A stretch of 64,000 nt of DNA from Isobaculum melis (GCF_900111355.1 NZ_FOHA01000004.1:1-64000); one strand, 5' to 3'. Numbered from the stretch's first letter, positions 8,131 through 19,963 are shown. Program-made: numbers and translations. Notes: a model not told the origin generated them from the sequence alone.

Positions 8131-9693
8131 ATGGAAATTTTGTTGATTATAGCCTTCGCTATCGTTGGTTTGATTGTTGGGATAGCTGTTGGTTACATGG
8201 TTCGCAAATCAACTCATGAAAAAGAAATTGCAGGTGCTAAAAATACTGCAACAGCTATTTTAGATGATGCGAGAAAAGAATCTGAAACGTTAAAAAAAGA
8301 AGCGTTACTAGAAGCGAAAGATGAAAATCATCAATACAGAACTGAAATTGAAAATGAGCTAAAAGATAGAAGAAGTGAAGTTCAAAAACAAGAAAATCGC
8401 ATCATTCAACGTGAAGAAAACCTTGATCGTAAAGATGAAGGCTTAGATAAACGTGAAAGAAATCTTGAAGCTAAAGAAGAAAAACTAAGTTCAAGACAAC
8501 AATTAATTGACGAAAAAGAAAGCGAAGCTGCTGCTTTACTTGAAAAACAACAATTAGAACTTGAAAAAATTGCCGCTCTTTCACGTGATGATGCCAAAAA
8601 CATTATTATGAAAGAAACAGAGGAAGAGTTGTCTCATGATCTTGCTGTAATGGTCAAAGAAAGTGAACAACGTGCGAAAGAAGAAGCAGATAAGAAAGCG
8701 AAAAACTTACTGTCTCTTGCAATCCAACGCTGTGCTGCAGATCAAGTTTCAGAAACAACTGTGTCAGTGGTAACTTTACCAAGTGATGAAATGAAAGGTC
8801 GTATTATTGGGCGTGAAGGAAGAAATATCCGCACACTTGAAACCTTAACAGGAATCGATTTAATTATTGATGATACACCTGAAGCAGTTATTTTAAGCGG
8901 ATTTGATCCGATTAGACGCGAGATTGCACGGATGACACTTGAAAAATTAATTCAAGATGGTCGTATTCATCCAGCTCGTATTGAAGAAATGGTTGAAAAA
9001 TCACGTAAAGAAATGGATGAACGCATTCGCGAAATTGGGGAACAAGCAACCTTTGATGTGGGTGTTCATTCCCTGCATCCTGATTTAATCAAGATTTTAG
9101 GCCGTTTACGTTACCGCACAAGTTATGGACAAAATGTCTTAAATCACTCAATTGAAGTAGCAAAACTAACAGGTATTTTAGCTGCGGAATTAGGCGAAGA
9201 TGTGACATTGGCTAAACGTGCAGGATTACTTCATGATATTGGTAAAGCACTAGATCATGAAATCGAAGGCTCACACGTAGAAATTGGAGCAGAACTTGCT
9301 GCTAAATACAAAGAGAACGCGACAGTCATTAATGCCATTGCTTCACATCATGGCGATATTGAAGCGACTTCTGTGATTTCAGTCTTAGTAGCCGCTGCTG
9401 ATGCATTATCTGCTGCTCGTCCAGGCGCAAGAAGTGAATCACTTGAAAACTATATTAGAAGACTTGAAAAACTAGAAGAAATTTCTGAAAGCTTTGATGG
9501 TGTTGAGCATAGTTTTGCGATTCAAGCAGGTCGAGAAGTTCGTATTATGGTAAAACCAAATGAAATTGATGATTTACAATCTCATCGATTGGCTAGAGAT
9601 ATTCGTAAACGTATTGAAGAAGAGTTGGATTATCCAGGTCATATTAAAATTACGGTTATTAGAGAAACTCGTGCCGTGGAGTATGCAAAATAA
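8131..9693 (+). CDS. rny: Ribonuclease Y
   Basis: RNase Y is the membrane-anchored endoribonuclease that starts mRNA decay in many Firmicutes. The 520-residue protein has one N-terminal transmembrane helix (residues 3-24), a long charged coiled coil (about 30-200), a KH domain with [15 protein letters not shown] near 228-242, and an HD domain with [12 protein letters not shown] near 367-378. All catalytic elements are present at the usual family length. A good GGAGGTG precedes ATG 8131. ymdB and ymcA follow, both tied to RNase Y function in Bacillus. Confidence 0.97.
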   Translation: MEILLIIAFAIVGLIVGIAVGYMVRKSTHEKEIAGAKNTATAILDDARKESETLKKEALLEAKDENHQYRTEIENELKDRRSEVQKQENRIIQREENLDRKDEGLDKRERNLEAKEEKLSSRQQLIDEKESEAAALLEKQQLELEKIAALSRDDAKNIIMKETEEELSHDLAVMVKESEQRAKEEADKKAKNLLSLAIQRCAADQVSETTVSVVTLPSDEMKGRIIGREGRNIRTLETLTGIDLIIDDTPEAVILSGFDPIRREIARMTLEKLIQDGRIHPARIEEMVEKSRKEMDERIREIGEQATFDVGVHSLHPDLIKILGRLRYRTSYGQNVLNHSIEVAKLTGILAAELGEDVTLAKRAGLLHDIGKALDHEIEGSHVEIGAELAAKYKENATVINAIASHHGDIEATSVISVLVAAADALSAARPGARSESLENYIRRLEKLEEISESFDGVEHSFAIQAGREVRIMVKPNEIDDLQSHRLARDIRKRIEEELDYPGHIKITVIRETRAVEYAK

Positions 9694-9700
9694 AATGCGT

Positions 9701-9736
9701 AAAAGCAACTATTCTTTTTGGAATAGTTGCTTTTCT
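9701..9736 (+). terminator. Terminator after rny
   Basis: AAAAGCAACTATTC and GAATAGTTGCTTTT form a long stem with a short T-rich loop and T-rich 3' flank. ymdB follows 58 nt later with a TGGTAAAAT extended -10-like motif, so it may have its own weak promoter. Confidence 0.8.
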
Positions 9737-9793
9737 TTATGGTTAAATATTGGTAAAATAGAAGGTAGCGTAGAGTGAGAGAGGGAGCAGAAT

Positions 9794-10600
9794 ATGAAAG
9801 TATTATTTATTGGTGATGTGGTAGGCGAAATGGGACGAGAAATGCTTCATGATTACCTACCAAAATTGAAAAGAGAATACAAGCCACAAGTGACCATTGT
9901 GAATGGTGAAAATGCTGCTGGTGGCCGTGGCATTACAGAAAAAATTTATAAAGGTTTTCTCAGTGATGGTGTAGACGTGGTAACAATGGGAAACCATACA
10001 TGGGATAACAAGGAAATTTTTGATTTTATACAGGATGCAAAAAAAATGATTCGACCTGCAAATTATCCAGAAGATACAACGCCAGGACAAGGCATTGTTT
10101 ATGTAAAAGTGAATCAAGTAGAATTAGCAGTGATTAATCTACAAGGGCGTGTGTTTCTAAATGATTTAGATGATCCTTTTAGAAAAGCTGATCAATTAGT
10201 GAATGAAGCAAGACAGCGGACACCGTTTATCTTTGTTGATTTCCATGCTGAAGTAACCAGCGAAAAGCAAGCATTAGCTTGGTATTTAGATGGCCGTGCC
10301 TCAGCGGTTGTCGGGACACATACCCATGTTCAAACAAATGATGCCCGTATTTTGCCGCAAGGAACTGCATATTTAACAGATGTTGGAATGACTGGTCCTT
10401 ATGATGGGATTCTTGGTATGGGCAGAGAAGCAGTGATTCAAAAATTCTTAAGTCAGATGCCAACTAGGTTTGAAGTACCTAAAATAGGACGTAAAGTTTT
10501 ATCCGCATGTCTCATTGAATTAAATGATCAAACGGGTGCTGCTAAGTCTATTCAAAACTTCATGATTAACGATGACCGACCCTTTGGAGGGGATTTTTAA
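9794..10600 (+). CDS. ymdB: YmdB-type metallophosphodiesterase
   Basis: The 268-residue protein belongs to the YmdB/TIGR00282 calcineurin-like family, which hydrolyses 2',3'-cyclic nucleotides and influences biofilm and motility choices in Bacillus. Metal-binding motifs are visible: GDVVGEMGR (residues 7-15), NGENAAGGRG, GNHTWD (near 66-71), VDFHAE and GTHTHVQTND. It lies immediately after rny, as in Bacillus. Its stop overlaps the start of the next gene (TAATG), so the two are translationally coupled. Confidence 0.92.
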   Translation: MKVLFIGDVVGEMGREMLHDYLPKLKREYKPQVTIVNGENAAGGRGITEKIYKGFLSDGVDVVTMGNHTWDNKEIFDFIQDAKKMIRPANYPEDTTPGQGIVYVKVNQVELAVINLQGRVFLNDLDDPFRKADQLVNEARQRTPFIFVDFHAEVTSEKQALAWYLDGRASAVVGTHTHVQTNDARILPQGTAYLTDVGMTGPYDGILGMGREAVIQKFLSQMPTRFEVPKIGRKVLSACLIELNDQTGAAKSIQNFMINDDRPFGGDF

Positions 10601-10980
10601 TGGAACCAATTTCAAAAATGGATGAAGCAACGGCTCAGGCATTAGCCTCATTAACAGAGATGATTAAAGCCCATGAGGTCATTCAAGAGTATCAAGCCTT
10701 AGAAGAAAATGTTCAACAAAATCAACGTTTAAATGAATTAATTGAACAAATTAAAGACAAACAAAAAGAAGCTGTTGCTTTTTCTCATTATGAAAAACCA
10801 GAAGCTGAAAAAGTTGTGATTAAAGAACTAGATGAATTGACAACACAATTTAAAGAACATTTTTTAGTGCGCACTTACCAAGAAAACTTAGTTGAAGCAA
10901 ATGCTTTACTCCAAAATATTGTAGAAAAAATTCAAGAAACAGTGAATGAAGAAATTCAAAAAAATGATGATGAAAAATAA
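10600..10980 (+). CDS. ymcA: YmcA/YlbF-family protein (RicA-like RNase Y specificity factor)
   Basis: The 126-residue, all-helical, charged protein of the Com_YlbF family shows no catalytic motif. In Bacillus, YmcA (RicA) with YlbF and YaaT forms the Y-complex that directs RNase Y to operon mRNAs and affects competence and sporulation. Position next to rny-ymdB and just before mutS matches the Bacillus ymcA locus and favours YmcA over YlbF. ATG 10600 overlaps the ymdB stop. Confidence 0.8.
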   Translation: MEPISKMDEATAQALASLTEMIKAHEVIQEYQALEENVQQNQRLNELIEQIKDKQKEAVAFSHYEKPEAEKVVIKELDELTTQFKEHFLVRTYQENLVEANALLQNIVEKIQETVNEEIQKNDDEK

Positions 10981-11000
10981 AAATAAAGCAGGTGAAAATA

Positions 11001-13598
11001 TTGCCACAAAAAACGAAACATACACCCATGATGGAACAATATTTAGCAATTAAAGCTCAATACCAAGATGCCTTTCTCTTTTACAGGTTAGGCGACTTTT
11101 ATGAAATGTTTTATGATGATGCGATTAAAGCGTCACAAATTCTAGAAGTAACACTAACAAGCCGTAATAAAAATGCTGATGACCCAATTCCAATGTGTGG
11201 TGTACCCTATCATGCTGCAAGAGGTTATATTGATACCTTAATTGAAAAAGGCTATAAAGTGGCGTTATGTGAACAAGTTGAAGATCCTAAAACAGCCAAA
11301 GGAATGGTTAAAAGAGAAGTTGTTCAATTAATTACGCCAGGAACAGTTATGGATGCCAAAGGTTTAGAAGCCAAAAATAATAATTATTTAACGGCATTGG
11401 CAACTGATGGTCAGCAGTATAGCTTAGCCTATGCCGATCTAACCACAGGGGAACTAAAATGTACCTTACTATCAGATTTTGAAGATGTGATTAATGAATT
11501 ATCCTTACTTCAAACCAAAGAAGTGGTTGTTCATTCAGATTTTGAAGTTGCCCAACAAAATATCATTAAGCAGCGTCTAAATTGTATGATATCTTATGAT
11601 GATCAGGTAGCAGAGAATGCCACCTTTCAATTTTTAACACAAAATATTGCCCATAATTTAATGAAAGATAGTCTGAAAATTTTACTGAATTATTTAAATG
11701 TGACGCAAAAAAGAACCTTGGATCATTTACAAAGAGCAGAAGAATATACAATTGATCACTTTTTAAAGCTAGATCATTATTCTAAACGTAACTTAGAATT
11801 AACAGAATCCATTCGTGGTGAAAGTAAAAAAGGAACCATGCTCTGGCTATTAGATGAAACCAAAACGGCAATGGGTGGTCGTTTACTAAAACAATGGATT
11901 GATCGTCCTTTAATACAAAAGAAAAAAATTGAAAATAGACAACAAATTGTCCAAAACTTATTAAATCACTTTTTTGAACGAATGGATTTAAATGAAGCCC
12001 TCACAAAAGTGTATGATTTAGAAAGACTAGCAGGAAGAGTTGCTTTTGGGAATGTGAATGGTCGCGATTTAATTCAATTAAAAACCTCACTCAATCAAGT
12101 TCCTTATTTAATTGAAATCCTTAGCTTAATGAATGATGGTGAGTTAGATCAGATTTTAACAGAGCTAGACCCAGTCAGTGAGGTTGTTGAGAAAATCGAA
12201 GCAGCGATTAGTGAAGATGCGCCTCTTGCAATTAAAGACGGCGGTGTCATCAAAGATGGCTATCATGAGACATTGGATCAATACCGAGATGCAATGCGAA
12301 ATGGAAAGACTTGGATTGCACAATTGGAAGCTGAAGAAAGAGAAAAAACAGGCATTAAAACATTAAAAGTAGGCTATAACCGAGTCTTTGGCTATTATAT
12401 TGAAATTACAAAAGCCAACCTCGTCAACCTTCCTGAAGGTACTTATGAAAGAAAACAAACTTTAGCCAATGCAGAACGTTTTATTACACCTGAGTTAAAA
12501 GAAAAAGAAACCCTAATCTTAGAAGCTGAAGAAAAAAGTATGGATTTAGAGTATCAACTATTTTTAGAAGTAAGAGAAGTGGTTAAACAATATATTGACC
12601 GTTTACAAAAATTAGCTAAAACCATTGCTGCTGTAGATGTGATGCAAAGCTTTGCAACTGTTAGTGAAAAGTATCATTTTGTTAAACCTGAAATGACGGA
12701 TACTGAGCAAGTCATTGAACTGATTGATGGCAGACATCCAGTTGTTGAAAAGGTGTTAGGGCAACAAAGTTATGTGCCAAATAGTGTCGTGATGGATAAA
12801 GCCACTTCTATGCTGCTGATTACAGGACCAAATATGTCTGGTAAAAGTACCTATATGCGTCAATTAGCTTTGACCGTTATTTTGGCACAAATGGGCTGTT
12901 TTGTACCAGCAAGTAAAGCAAAACTCTTAATTTTTGATCAAATCTTTACTAGAATTGGTGCTGCAGATGATTTAATATCAGGTCAAAGTACCTTTATGGT
13001 AGAAATGATGGAAGCCAATCAAGCCTTAATGCATGGGACACCAAATAGCTTAATTTTATTTGATGAAATTGGCCGTGGTACTGCAACCTATGATGGGATG
13101 GCGTTAGCTGAAGCCATCATAGAATATATCCAACAACATGTTCATGCAAAAACTTTATTCTCTACCCATTATCATGAGCTGACAGTTTTAGAGGATACTT
13201 TACCTGCCTTGAAAAATATTCATGTTGGTGCAGTAGAGGAAGATGGACAAGTGGTATTTCTACACAAAATCATGGAAGGTCCAGCAGATAAGAGTTATGG
13301 GATTCATGTTGCAAAACTGGCAGGCTTACCTGATGAATTATTAACGCGTGCAAATACCATTTTGACAGCATTAGAAGAAAAAGATCAAGGGCCTATTATT
13401 GGAAAAATTGACCCAGTCGTTATTCAGAAAAAAGAAGAATATCTCATTGAAGAAGAACAACAACTGTCCTTATTTGGTCAGCTTAGTGTCGAAGAAGAGG
13501 CCGTTGTTCAAGCATTAAAACAAAAAAATGTGATGAATATGACGCCACTTCAAGCGATGATGTTTTTATCAGAATTACAGGAACAATTAAAATCATAA
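11001..13598 (+). CDS. mutS: DNA mismatch repair protein MutS
   Basis: MutS recognises mismatches and recruits MutL. With TTG 11001 as start the protein has 865 residues. It shows the mismatch-wedging GDFYEMF motif near residue 34, Walker [10 protein letters not shown] near 609-617 and Walker [12 protein letters not shown] near 685. TTG 11001 ([15 protein letters not shown]) is preferred over GTG 10992 because AGGTG lies 6 nt upstream of it, whereas the GTG itself sits inside that motif. mutL follows 20 nt later in one operon. Confidence 0.97.
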   Translation: MPQKTKHTPMMEQYLAIKAQYQDAFLFYRLGDFYEMFYDDAIKASQILEVTLTSRNKNADDPIPMCGVPYHAARGYIDTLIEKGYKVALCEQVEDPKTAKGMVKREVVQLITPGTVMDAKGLEAKNNNYLTALATDGQQYSLAYADLTTGELKCTLLSDFEDVINELSLLQTKEVVVHSDFEVAQQNIIKQRLNCMISYDDQVAENATFQFLTQNIAHNLMKDSLKILLNYLNVTQKRTLDHLQRAEEYTIDHFLKLDHYSKRNLELTESIRGESKKGTMLWLLDETKTAMGGRLLKQWIDRPLIQKKKIENRQQIVQNLLNHFFERMDLNEALTKVYDLERLAGRVAFGNVNGRDLIQLKTSLNQVPYLIEILSLMNDGELDQILTELDPVSEVVEKIEAAISEDAPLAIKDGGVIKDGYHETLDQYRDAMRNGKTWIAQLEAEEREKTGIKTLKVGYNRVFGYYIEITKANLVNLPEGTYERKQTLANAERFITPELKEKETLILEAEEKSMDLEYQLFLEVREVVKQYIDRLQKLAKTIAAVDVMQSFATVSEKYHFVKPEMTDTEQVIELIDGRHPVVEKVLGQQSYVPNSVVMDKATSMLLITGPNMSGKSTYMRQLALTVILAQMGCFVPASKAKLLIFDQIFTRIGAADDLISGQSTFMVEMMEANQALMHGTPNSLILFDEIGRGTATYDGMALAEAIIEYIQQHVHAKTLFSTHYHELTVLEDTLPALKNIHVGAVEEDGQVVFLHKIMEGPADKSYGIHVAKLAGLPDELLTRANTILTALEEKDQGPIIGKIDPVVIQKKEEYLIEEEQQLSLFGQLSVEEEAVVQALKQKNVMNMTPLQAMMFLSELQEQLKS

Positions 13599-13618
13599 TT
13601 TAGAGAGAAGTGTGACAG

Positions 13619-15520
13619 ATGGGGAAAATTCAAGAACTCTCAGAACAGCTCGCAAACCAGATTGCAGCAGGTGAAGTGATTGAAAGACCTGCTTCAGTCG
13701 TAAAGGAATTAATTGAAAATGCCATTGACGCTGGCAGCACACAAATAGATATTATTATTGAAGAGTCTGGCTTAAAAAAAATTCAGATTATTGATAATGG
13801 TTTTGGGATTGCGCCAGATGATGTGGTCAATGCGTTTAAACGCCATGCGACAAGTAAAATTCATTCTAGAGATGATTTGTTTAGAATTAGAACATTGGGT
13901 TTCAGAGGAGAAGCTTTACCAAGTATTGCATCAGTTTCAGAAATTCTATTGATGACGTCAACAGGGGAAAATCAGGGCACCTCTATTTCCTTAAAAGGTG
14001 GAAAAATTGAAGAACAGCATGCACATAGTATGCGAAAAGGAACGGATATCACTGTTTCAAACTTATTTTTCAATACTCCTGCACGATTAAAGTACATCAA
14101 ATCTTTACAAACAGAATTAGCCAATATTGGGGATATCGTCAATCGTTTAGCAATGAGCCACCCAACAATTGCGTTTAAACTGATCCATGATGGCAATAAA
14201 ATGCTAGAAACAACAGGAAATGGTGATTTAAAACAAACCTTAGCAGGTATTTATGGTGTTGCCATTGCAAAAAAAATGTTAACAATTCATAGTGAAAATT
14301 TAGATTTTTCCATTGATGGTTTTATCTCTCTTCCTGAAGTTACAAGAGCCAGTCGAAATTATATGTCCATTATGGTAAATGGTCGTTATATCAAAAACTT
14401 TCTATTAAACAAAGCCATTGTGGAGGGATATCGTTCAAAATTAATGGTTGGACGCTTTCCAATTGTCGCCATTGAAATTAAAATGGACCCACTCCTTGTT
14501 GATGTGAATGTGCATCCAACAAAACAAGAGGTTCGCATTAGTAAAGAAAAAGAATTAATGGTACTGATTCAAGAAGCGATTCATCAGCGACTAAGCACGG
14601 AACAATTAATTCCCAATGCGATTGATAACTTGGCAACCAAGAAACGATCTGTTGACCAAGGAGAAAAACCAGAACAAATGCGCATTTATTTAGATGCTGT
14701 GAAAGAATCTGTGAAAGAACAACCTTATATGCCACAATCAGTTGAAAACAATGCACCTAGTGAGCCACAAGCTTCAGCTATTTCTTATCCTGAAACAGAG
14801 TTGGAGGAATTGATTGGCACGACGGATACCGTTGTCCATGAAACCTTGGCAGAAGACGTGGCTTATGTACCAAGTGAAAAAGAAAAAATACCGCATCGTG
14901 GTGAAGTGATAACGGATGAAGTCAATTTAAAAATGCCAATGCTGGATTATGTTGGTCAAATGCATGGTACTTACTTGTTTGCACAAAATGAAGAAGGCTT
15001 ATACATCATTGATCAACATGCTGCACAAGAGCGTATTAAATATGAATATTATCGTCAAAAAATCGGAGAAGTTGGGCGCCAACTACAAGACTTATTAGTG
15101 CCCATTACCTTAGATTTTCCAAATAGTGATTTTATTAAACTATCAGAACATAAGGAACTACTAGAAGAAGTGGGTGTTTTTCTAGAACCCTTTGGTCAAA
15201 ATAGCTTCCTGATTCGTTCTCATCCAAGCTGGTTCCCTAAAGGTCAAGAGGAAGAAATACTACGTGACTTAATTGATATCTTACTTGAAAGTGGTAAGGT
15301 CAATATTGCAAAATTTAGAGAAGATACAGCCATTATGATGAGCTGTAAAAAATCGATTAAAGCCAATCATCATTTGAATGATTTAGAAGCAAGAACCTTA
15401 CTGGAAGATTTAAGACACACGCAAAATCCATTTAATTGTCCACATGGCCGCCCTGTTTTGATTCATTATTCAAATAAAGATATGGAACGGATGTTTAAAA
15501 GAATTCAAGATCCACATTAA
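13619..15520 (+). CDS. mutL: DNA mismatch repair protein MutL
   Basis: MutL couples MutS to strand removal. The 633-residue protein has the GHKL ATPase motifs [10 protein letters not shown] (about 31-40), DNGFGI and GFRGEAL. A variable linker (about 335-430) follows. The C-terminal endonuclease domain has the metal-binding [12 protein letters not shown] motif near 465 (DQHA-x2-E-x4-E) plus [10 protein letters not shown] and CPHGRP. It is therefore a nicking-type MutL as in most bacteria lacking MutH. Confidence 0.97.
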   Translation: MGKIQELSEQLANQIAAGEVIERPASVVKELIENAIDAGSTQIDIIIEESGLKKIQIIDNGFGIAPDDVVNAFKRHATSKIHSRDDLFRIRTLGFRGEALPSIASVSEILLMTSTGENQGTSISLKGGKIEEQHAHSMRKGTDITVSNLFFNTPARLKYIKSLQTELANIGDIVNRLAMSHPTIAFKLIHDGNKMLETTGNGDLKQTLAGIYGVAIAKKMLTIHSENLDFSIDGFISLPEVTRASRNYMSIMVNGRYIKNFLLNKAIVEGYRSKLMVGRFPIVAIEIKMDPLLVDVNVHPTKQEVRISKEKELMVLIQEAIHQRLSTEQLIPNAIDNLATKKRSVDQGEKPEQMRIYLDAVKESVKEQPYMPQSVENNAPSEPQASAISYPETELEELIGTTDTVVHETLAEDVAYVPSEKEKIPHRGEVITDEVNLKMPMLDYVGQMHGTYLFAQNEEGLYIIDQHAAQERIKYEYYRQKIGEVGRQLQDLLVPITLDFPNSDFIKLSEHKELLEEVGVFLEPFGQNSFLIRSHPSWFPKGQEEEILRDLIDILLESGKVNIAKFREDTAIMMSCKKSIKANHHLNDLEARTLLEDLRHTQNPFNCPHGRPVLIHYSNKDMERMFKRIQDPH

Positions 15521-15535
15521 AAAGGAGCGAATCAG

Positions 15536-16099
15536 ATGTCATTAATTTTAGCCTCAGCTTCTCCTAGAAGAAAAGAATTATTAAAGATGTTCACAACTGA
15601 TTTTACTGTCGTTGTATCAGAGGTGGAAGAAGTTTTAGATGAAACAATGACCCCACAGGAATATGTTGCTGACTTGGCAAAACAAAAAGCACAAGCTGTT
15701 GCAAAGCTGCATCCAGCTGAGACTGTGATTGGCTGTGATACAATTGTTGTCTTTCAAAATCAAGTACTAGAAAAGCCAAAAAATCGTGTGGAAGCTAAGC
15801 AGATGTTACAAGCGATGAGTGATGATGTTCATGAAGTATTGACAGCTGTCACAATCATTAAAAATGGCGCAATATCTTCTACTTTAGAAACCGCAAAAGT
15901 CTATTTTTATCCCTTAACAGATTCATTAATTGAGTCCTATTTAGATCAAGAGGATTATCAGGATAAAGCTGGTGCTTATGGAATTCAAAGCTATGCTGCT
16001 TTATTTGTTGAAAAAATTGAGGGAGATTACTACACGATCATGGGCTTTCCTTTAGCAAAGGTTTATCGGATGTTACATGCATTAGAGGAAGCCGTTTAA
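15536..16099 (+). CDS. maf: Maf-type nucleoside triphosphate pyrophosphatase
   Basis: Maf enzymes hydrolyse non-canonical or pyrimidine nucleoside triphosphates (dTTP/UTP in the YhdE class) to monophosphates. The 187-residue protein has the N-terminal [14 protein letters not shown] signature, [10 protein letters not shown] near residue 65, and the DKAGAYGIQ segment typical of the family. AAAGGAG precedes ATG 15536, and the gene follows mutL by 15 nt, probably in the mutS-mutL operon. Confidence 0.92.
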   Translation: MSLILASASPRRKELLKMFTTDFTVVVSEVEEVLDETMTPQEYVADLAKQKAQAVAKLHPAETVIGCDTIVVFQNQVLEKPKNRVEAKQMLQAMSDDVHEVLTAVTIIKNGAISSTLETAKVYFYPLTDSLIESYLDQEDYQDKAGAYGIQSYAALFVEKIEGDYYTIMGFPLAKVYRMLHALEEAV

Positions 16100-16163
16100 T
16101 CAAGCGAAATGTTTGTCTATTATTTATTTAGTAAGCAGTATAACAGTTTACAGGTCGACTCTT

Positions 16164-16172
16164 TGTTATAAT
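16164..16172 (+). promoter_or_regulatory. Extended -10 promoter for msrB-folC
   Basis: TGTTATAAT at 16164-16172 with TTTACA 14 bp upstream of the hexamer. The spacing is short, so it probably works as an extended -10 promoter. Confidence 0.5.
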
Positions 16173-16202
16173 AAAAGAAAATTATTCAAAGAGGTGATTG
16201 AA

Positions 16203-16637
16203 ATGAAAGGCTCAGATGAAGAATTAAGACAAAAACTAACCCCGATTCAATATGAAGTCACACAAAAAAATGGAACAGAGCATCCTTTTACGGGAAAGTA
16301 TGATGATTTTTATGAAGAAGGGTTATATGTGGATATTGTGAGTGGCGAACCTTTATTTACATCAAAAGAAAAATATGATGCTGGTTGTGGCTGGCCTGCA
16401 TTTACAAAGCCAATAGCTGAAGCGCAGGTTGTTGAAAAGAAAGATCAGATGCATGGGATGACAAGGACTGAGGTAAGAAGTTATGAAGGGAATAGCCACT
16501 TAGGTCATGTTTTTCCAGATGGACCGACAAGTGAAGGTGGCTTACGTTATTGTATTAATTCAGCTGCACTTCGGTTTATTCCAAAAGACCAATTAGTTGA
16601 AGCTGGATATGGTCGTTTTACCTCATTATTTGAATAA
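16203..16637 (+). CDS. msrB: Peptide-methionine (R)-S-oxide reductase MsrB
   Basis: MsrB repairs oxidised methionine (R-epimer) in proteins. The 144-residue protein contains the fold signature [10 protein letters not shown] and the catalytic cysteine motif [11 protein letters not shown]. The CxxC pairs that bind structural zinc in many MsrB proteins are absent, which is common in this group. I chose ATG 16203 because AAAGAGGTG lies just upstream; the frame from 16113 has no ribosome binding site and includes the promoter. Confidence 0.95.
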   Translation: MKGSDEELRQKLTPIQYEVTQKNGTEHPFTGKYDDFYEEGLYVDIVSGEPLFTSKEKYDAGCGWPAFTKPIAEAQVVEKKDQMHGMTRTEVRSYEGNSHLGHVFPDGPTSEGGLRYCINSAALRFIPKDQLVEAGYGRFTSLFE

Positions 16638-16660
16638 AGCGAAAAAGGGAGGATACATCA

Positions 16661-17959
16661 TTGTTTAACACTTATGAAGAAGCCCTATCATGGCTTCACA
16701 GTGGCTTAAAGTTTGGAATGAAGCTTGGACTTGAACGGATGGGCTGGCTTATGAAAAAATTAGATCATCCACAAAAGAAAATCAAGGCGATTCATGTTGC
16801 TGGAACGAATGGTAAAGGCTCAACGGTTGCTTTTATCCGTCATATTTTAGAAGAAACTGGCTTATCAGTGGGGACTTTTACTTCACCATTTTTAGAAAGC
16901 TTTAATGAAAGAATCAGCATCGATGGTGAACCTATTTCAGATGCAGAAGTATTGCGTTTAGTCAATTTAATTTATCCATTATGTATGGAACTAGCTGAGA
17001 CGGATTTAGGTAGTCCAACTGAATTTGAGGTTGTTACAGCAATGATGTATGCATATTTTGGTGAAGGTCATGCGGATGTTGTCTTAGTTGAAGTAGGAAT
17101 TGGCGGGCAACTAGATTCTACGAATGTGTTAACACCTGTTGTTTCCGTGATTACCACCATTGGCTTAGATCATATGGATATCTTAGGCAATACCTTACCA
17201 AAAATTGCACAACAAAAATCAGGGATTATTAAACCAGGGGTTCCTGTGGTCGTTGGCAAGGTAACAGATGATGCCTTTGAAAGCATTACACAGACTGCTC
17301 AAGAAACTGGCTCAAAAGTTTATCGCTTAGGAACCAGCTTTACCATCAGTAAGTGGCAGACAACTCCAAATTGGGGTGAACAATTCAATTTTGAAGATGA
17401 TGATATTTTCTTAAAACAACAGCAAATTCAAATGCTAGGTAGACATCAAGTAGAAAATGCTGCTGTTGCAATTGAAGCAGTCAAGCAATTTTCACACACA
17501 CTTGGTTTAGCAGTGTCCCATAGCCAAATAACTAAAGGACTAAAACAAACTTTTTGGGCAGGTCGGATGGAAAAAATTTCAGATCGTCCATTTATTGTTT
17601 TAGATGGTGCACATAATAAGCCTGCTGTAACAGCACTTGTTCAGACTCTGAAGGATGATTTTAAAGGCCAGCCAATTCAAGTCTTATTTGCGGCATTGAA
17701 GGATAAAGAAATCAGTGAGATGCTGGATTTGTTTGCAACGGTTCCTGAATTAACCTTAACAGCAACGAGCTTTGAGTATCCAAGAGCAGCTTCTGCGGAG
17801 GAAATTGCTGCCCAAACGAGCCATTCAATTGAAGTGATTGATGACTGGAAAACAGCTTTAGCCACTTTATTAAATGAAGTTGGTAGTGAAGGTATTTTGT
17901 TGATAACAGGCTCACTTTATTTTATTTCAGAGGTCAGACGTTTATTTTTTGATCAGTGA
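16661..17959 (+). CDS. folC: Folylpolyglutamate synthase/dihydrofolate synthase family protein
   Basis: FolC adds glutamate to folates (and in some versions makes dihydrofolate) in the cytoplasm. The 432-residue Mur-ligase-like enzyme has P-loop GTNGKGST (about residues 48-55), TSPFLESFNERI, VEVGIGGQLDSTN and LDGAHNKPA. It starts with TTG 16661 behind GGGAGGA, 23 nt after msrB. Confidence 0.95.
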   Translation: MFNTYEEALSWLHSGLKFGMKLGLERMGWLMKKLDHPQKKIKAIHVAGTNGKGSTVAFIRHILEETGLSVGTFTSPFLESFNERISIDGEPISDAEVLRLVNLIYPLCMELAETDLGSPTEFEVVTAMMYAYFGEGHADVVLVEVGIGGQLDSTNVLTPVVSVITTIGLDHMDILGNTLPKIAQQKSGIIKPGVPVVVGKVTDDAFESITQTAQETGSKVYRLGTSFTISKWQTTPNWGEQFNFEDDDIFLKQQQIQMLGRHQVENAAVAIEAVKQFSHTLGLAVSHSQITKGLKQTFWAGRMEKISDRPFIVLDGAHNKPAVTALVQTLKDDFKGQPIQVLFAALKDKEISEMLDLFATVPELTLTATSFEYPRAASAEEIAAQTSHSIEVIDDWKTALATLLNEVGSEGILLITGSLYFISEVRRLFFDQ

Positions 17960-18022
17960 TAAAAAGCTAAAATGGTTTTTGGATGTTGTGACGTATAGTA
18001 TCTTCTAAAGGGGAGGAATTGT

Positions 18023-18700
18023 ATGAAACAGCAATCAAAGACCATTTTAAATTTACGACCTAGAGAAAGGCTCTATGAACAAGGTGAAGCCAATTTATCC
18101 ACACAAGAATTATTAGCGATTTTACTTAGAACTGGTTCAAAAAAACAGCCAGTGATGCAACTTTCCCTTGAAGTAATGAACCATTTTGAAGATTTTTACT
18201 TTTTGAAAACGGCTTCAATAGAGGAATTAATGAAAATAAAAGGGATTGGTAAAGTCAAAGCCATTGAATTGCGAGCAGCTATTGAATTTGGTGCACGAGT
18301 CGCTCAAGCAAGCCAAATAAAGCATGGTCAAATCAAAAGTGCAGAAGATGTTGAAAAGCTAGTTGGGATTGAATTAAGAAGCTTACAGCAAGAACATCTA
18401 ATGGTGCTTTTTTTGAATACTAAAAACGAAATTATCAAAAAGGAAACGGTTTTTGTCGGTGGCTTAAACTCTGCTGTTGCGCATCCAAGAGAAGTTTTTC
18501 GAGCAGCGATTCGCTATGCATCTGCAAGAATCTTCGTCTGCCATAATCATCCATCTGGAAACCCATCTCCTTCTAAAGCTGATATTATTTTTACAAAAAA
18601 GTTAGCAGCATCTGGACAAATTATTGGAATTGAATTGCTTGATCATGTCATTATTGCAAGTAGTGGATATTATAGTATGAAAGAATCAGGTGTAATTTAA
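18023..18700 (+). CDS. radC: RadC-family JAMM-domain protein
   Basis: The 225-residue RadC homologue has an N-terminal helix-hairpin-helix region (MKIKGIGKVKAIELRAA near residues 71-87) and a C-terminal MPN/JAMM domain with the metal motif HNHPSGNPSPSKAD near 173-186. Despite the name, a direct DNA-repair role is doubtful and the biochemical function is unresolved. The gene sits between folC and mreB, a common Firmicutes order. GGGGAGG precedes ATG 18023. Confidence 0.92.
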   Translation: MKQQSKTILNLRPRERLYEQGEANLSTQELLAILLRTGSKKQPVMQLSLEVMNHFEDFYFLKTASIEELMKIKGIGKVKAIELRAAIEFGARVAQASQIKHGQIKSAEDVEKLVGIELRSLQQEHLMVLFLNTKNEIIKKETVFVGGLNSAVAHPREVFRAAIRYASARIFVCHNHPSGNPSPSKADIIFTKKLAASGQIIGIELLDHVIIASSGYYSMKESGVI

Positions 18701-18783
18701 TTTAGAAAAATGAAAACTTAATAAAAATTTAAATGGAGAAATGCTAAATACAACTCTAGGCAAAGAACATTTCCTATAATTTA

Positions 18784-18792
18784 TGTTATAAT
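18784..18792 (+). promoter_or_regulatory. Extended -10 promoter for mreB
   Basis: TGTTATAAT, with no good -35, lies 89 nt before the mreB start in the 180-nt gap after radC. Confidence 0.5.
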
Positions 18793-18880
18793 AGCAAGTG
18801 AGTTTTAAATGTTAAATAAAATGATGAAGCTGAAACGATTAATGAAACATTAGTTGTGTAGATATGAAAGGGTGAATAGT

Positions 18881-19888
18881 GTGTTCGGATTCGGTAATAA
18901 AAGTATAGGAATAGACTTAGGGACAGCAAATTCAATGGTATTTGTGAGTGGCAAAGGGATTGTTTTAAGAGAGCCATCAGTTGTTGCAAAAAATGTGAGT
19001 ACTGGGGAAATTGTAGCAGTTGGGGAAGAAGCAAGAAGTATGATTGGACGTACACCAGGTAGTATTGTCACCATTCGACCAATGAAAGATGGTGTGATTG
19101 CTGATTATGATACAACAGCTGCAATGATGAAGCACTACATTAAATCTTCATTAGGGTCTTCTACTTCTAAACCACTTGTGATGGTTTGTGTGCCAAGTGG
19201 TGTAACAGAAGTTGAGCAACGAGCAGTCATTGATGCAACTCGTATGGCAGGCGCTAAAGATGCTTATATTATTACTGAGCCTTTTGCGGCAGCGATTGGG
19301 GCAGGACTTCCTGTATTTGATCCAGCGGGTAGTATGGTTATTGATATTGGTGGTGGAACAACAGATGTCGCAACGATTTCTTTAGGTGGAATTGTAAGTA
19401 GTCGTTCGATTCGTTTAGCTGGAGATCGTTTAGATGACAATATCATCAGTTATATTCGTAAACATTACAATCTACTCATTGGTGAAAGAACAGCTGAAAC
19501 CATTAAAATGGAAATTGGCTCTGCTTCTATTGAGCGTGCCAAAGAAATGGCAGGCATGAGCATTCGCGGACGTGATTTAGTTTCTGGCTTACCAAAAACA
19601 ATTGAAATTTCAGCTGAAGATGTATCGATTGCGATTCAAGAAGTGATTGAAGGCATTATTGAAGCAGTGAAAGAAACCTTAGAAGAAACATCACCAGAAA
19701 TTTCAGCTGATGTCATTGATCAAGGAATTGTTTTAACAGGTGGCGGTGCCTTACTTAAGCACTTAGCTGAAGTAATCTCAGATGCAACTAAAGTTCCTGT
19801 TTTCCAAGCAGAAGCACCACTTGATTGTGTGGCGATTGGTACAGGAAAAGCCCTAGAAAATATTGGGAATTTTAAAAAACAAGGGTAA
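18881..19888 (+). CDS. mreB: Rod-shape-determining actin homologue MreB
   Basis: MreB forms membrane-bound filaments that guide lateral wall synthesis. The 335-residue protein has the actin-fold phosphate motifs [10 protein letters not shown] (near 10-19) and [16 protein letters not shown] (near 154-169), plus [11 protein letters not shown] near 286. GTG 18881 ([12 protein letters not shown]) follows AAAGGGTG at good distance; the upstream frame from 18854 lacks a site. Its presence argues for a rod-shaped cell. A terminator separates it from mreC. Confidence 0.95.
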   Translation: MFGFGNKSIGIDLGTANSMVFVSGKGIVLREPSVVAKNVSTGEIVAVGEEARSMIGRTPGSIVTIRPMKDGVIADYDTTAAMMKHYIKSSLGSSTSKPLVMVCVPSGVTEVEQRAVIDATRMAGAKDAYIITEPFAAAIGAGLPVFDPAGSMVIDIGGGTTDVATISLGGIVSSRSIRLAGDRLDDNIISYIRKHYNLLIGERTAETIKMEIGSASIERAKEMAGMSIRGRDLVSGLPKTIEISAEDVSIAIQEVIEGIIEAVKETLEETSPEISADVIDQGIVLTGGGALLKHLAEVISDATKVPVFQAEAPLDCVAIGTGKALENIGNFKKQG

Positions 19889-19930
19889 TTTTGTTTTTTA
19901 ATAAAAGAAACTATTAAATATTCATAAAAG

Positions 19931-19963
19931 TTAGCGGGAAGTCTTTTACTTCCCGCTAATTTT
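19931..19963 (+). terminator. Terminator between mreB and mreC
   Basis: A perfect 12-bp stem TTAGCGGGAAGT/ACTTCCCGCTAA with loop CTTTT, followed by TTTT. mreC-minD may therefore be transcribed partly from a separate start. Confidence 0.85.
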
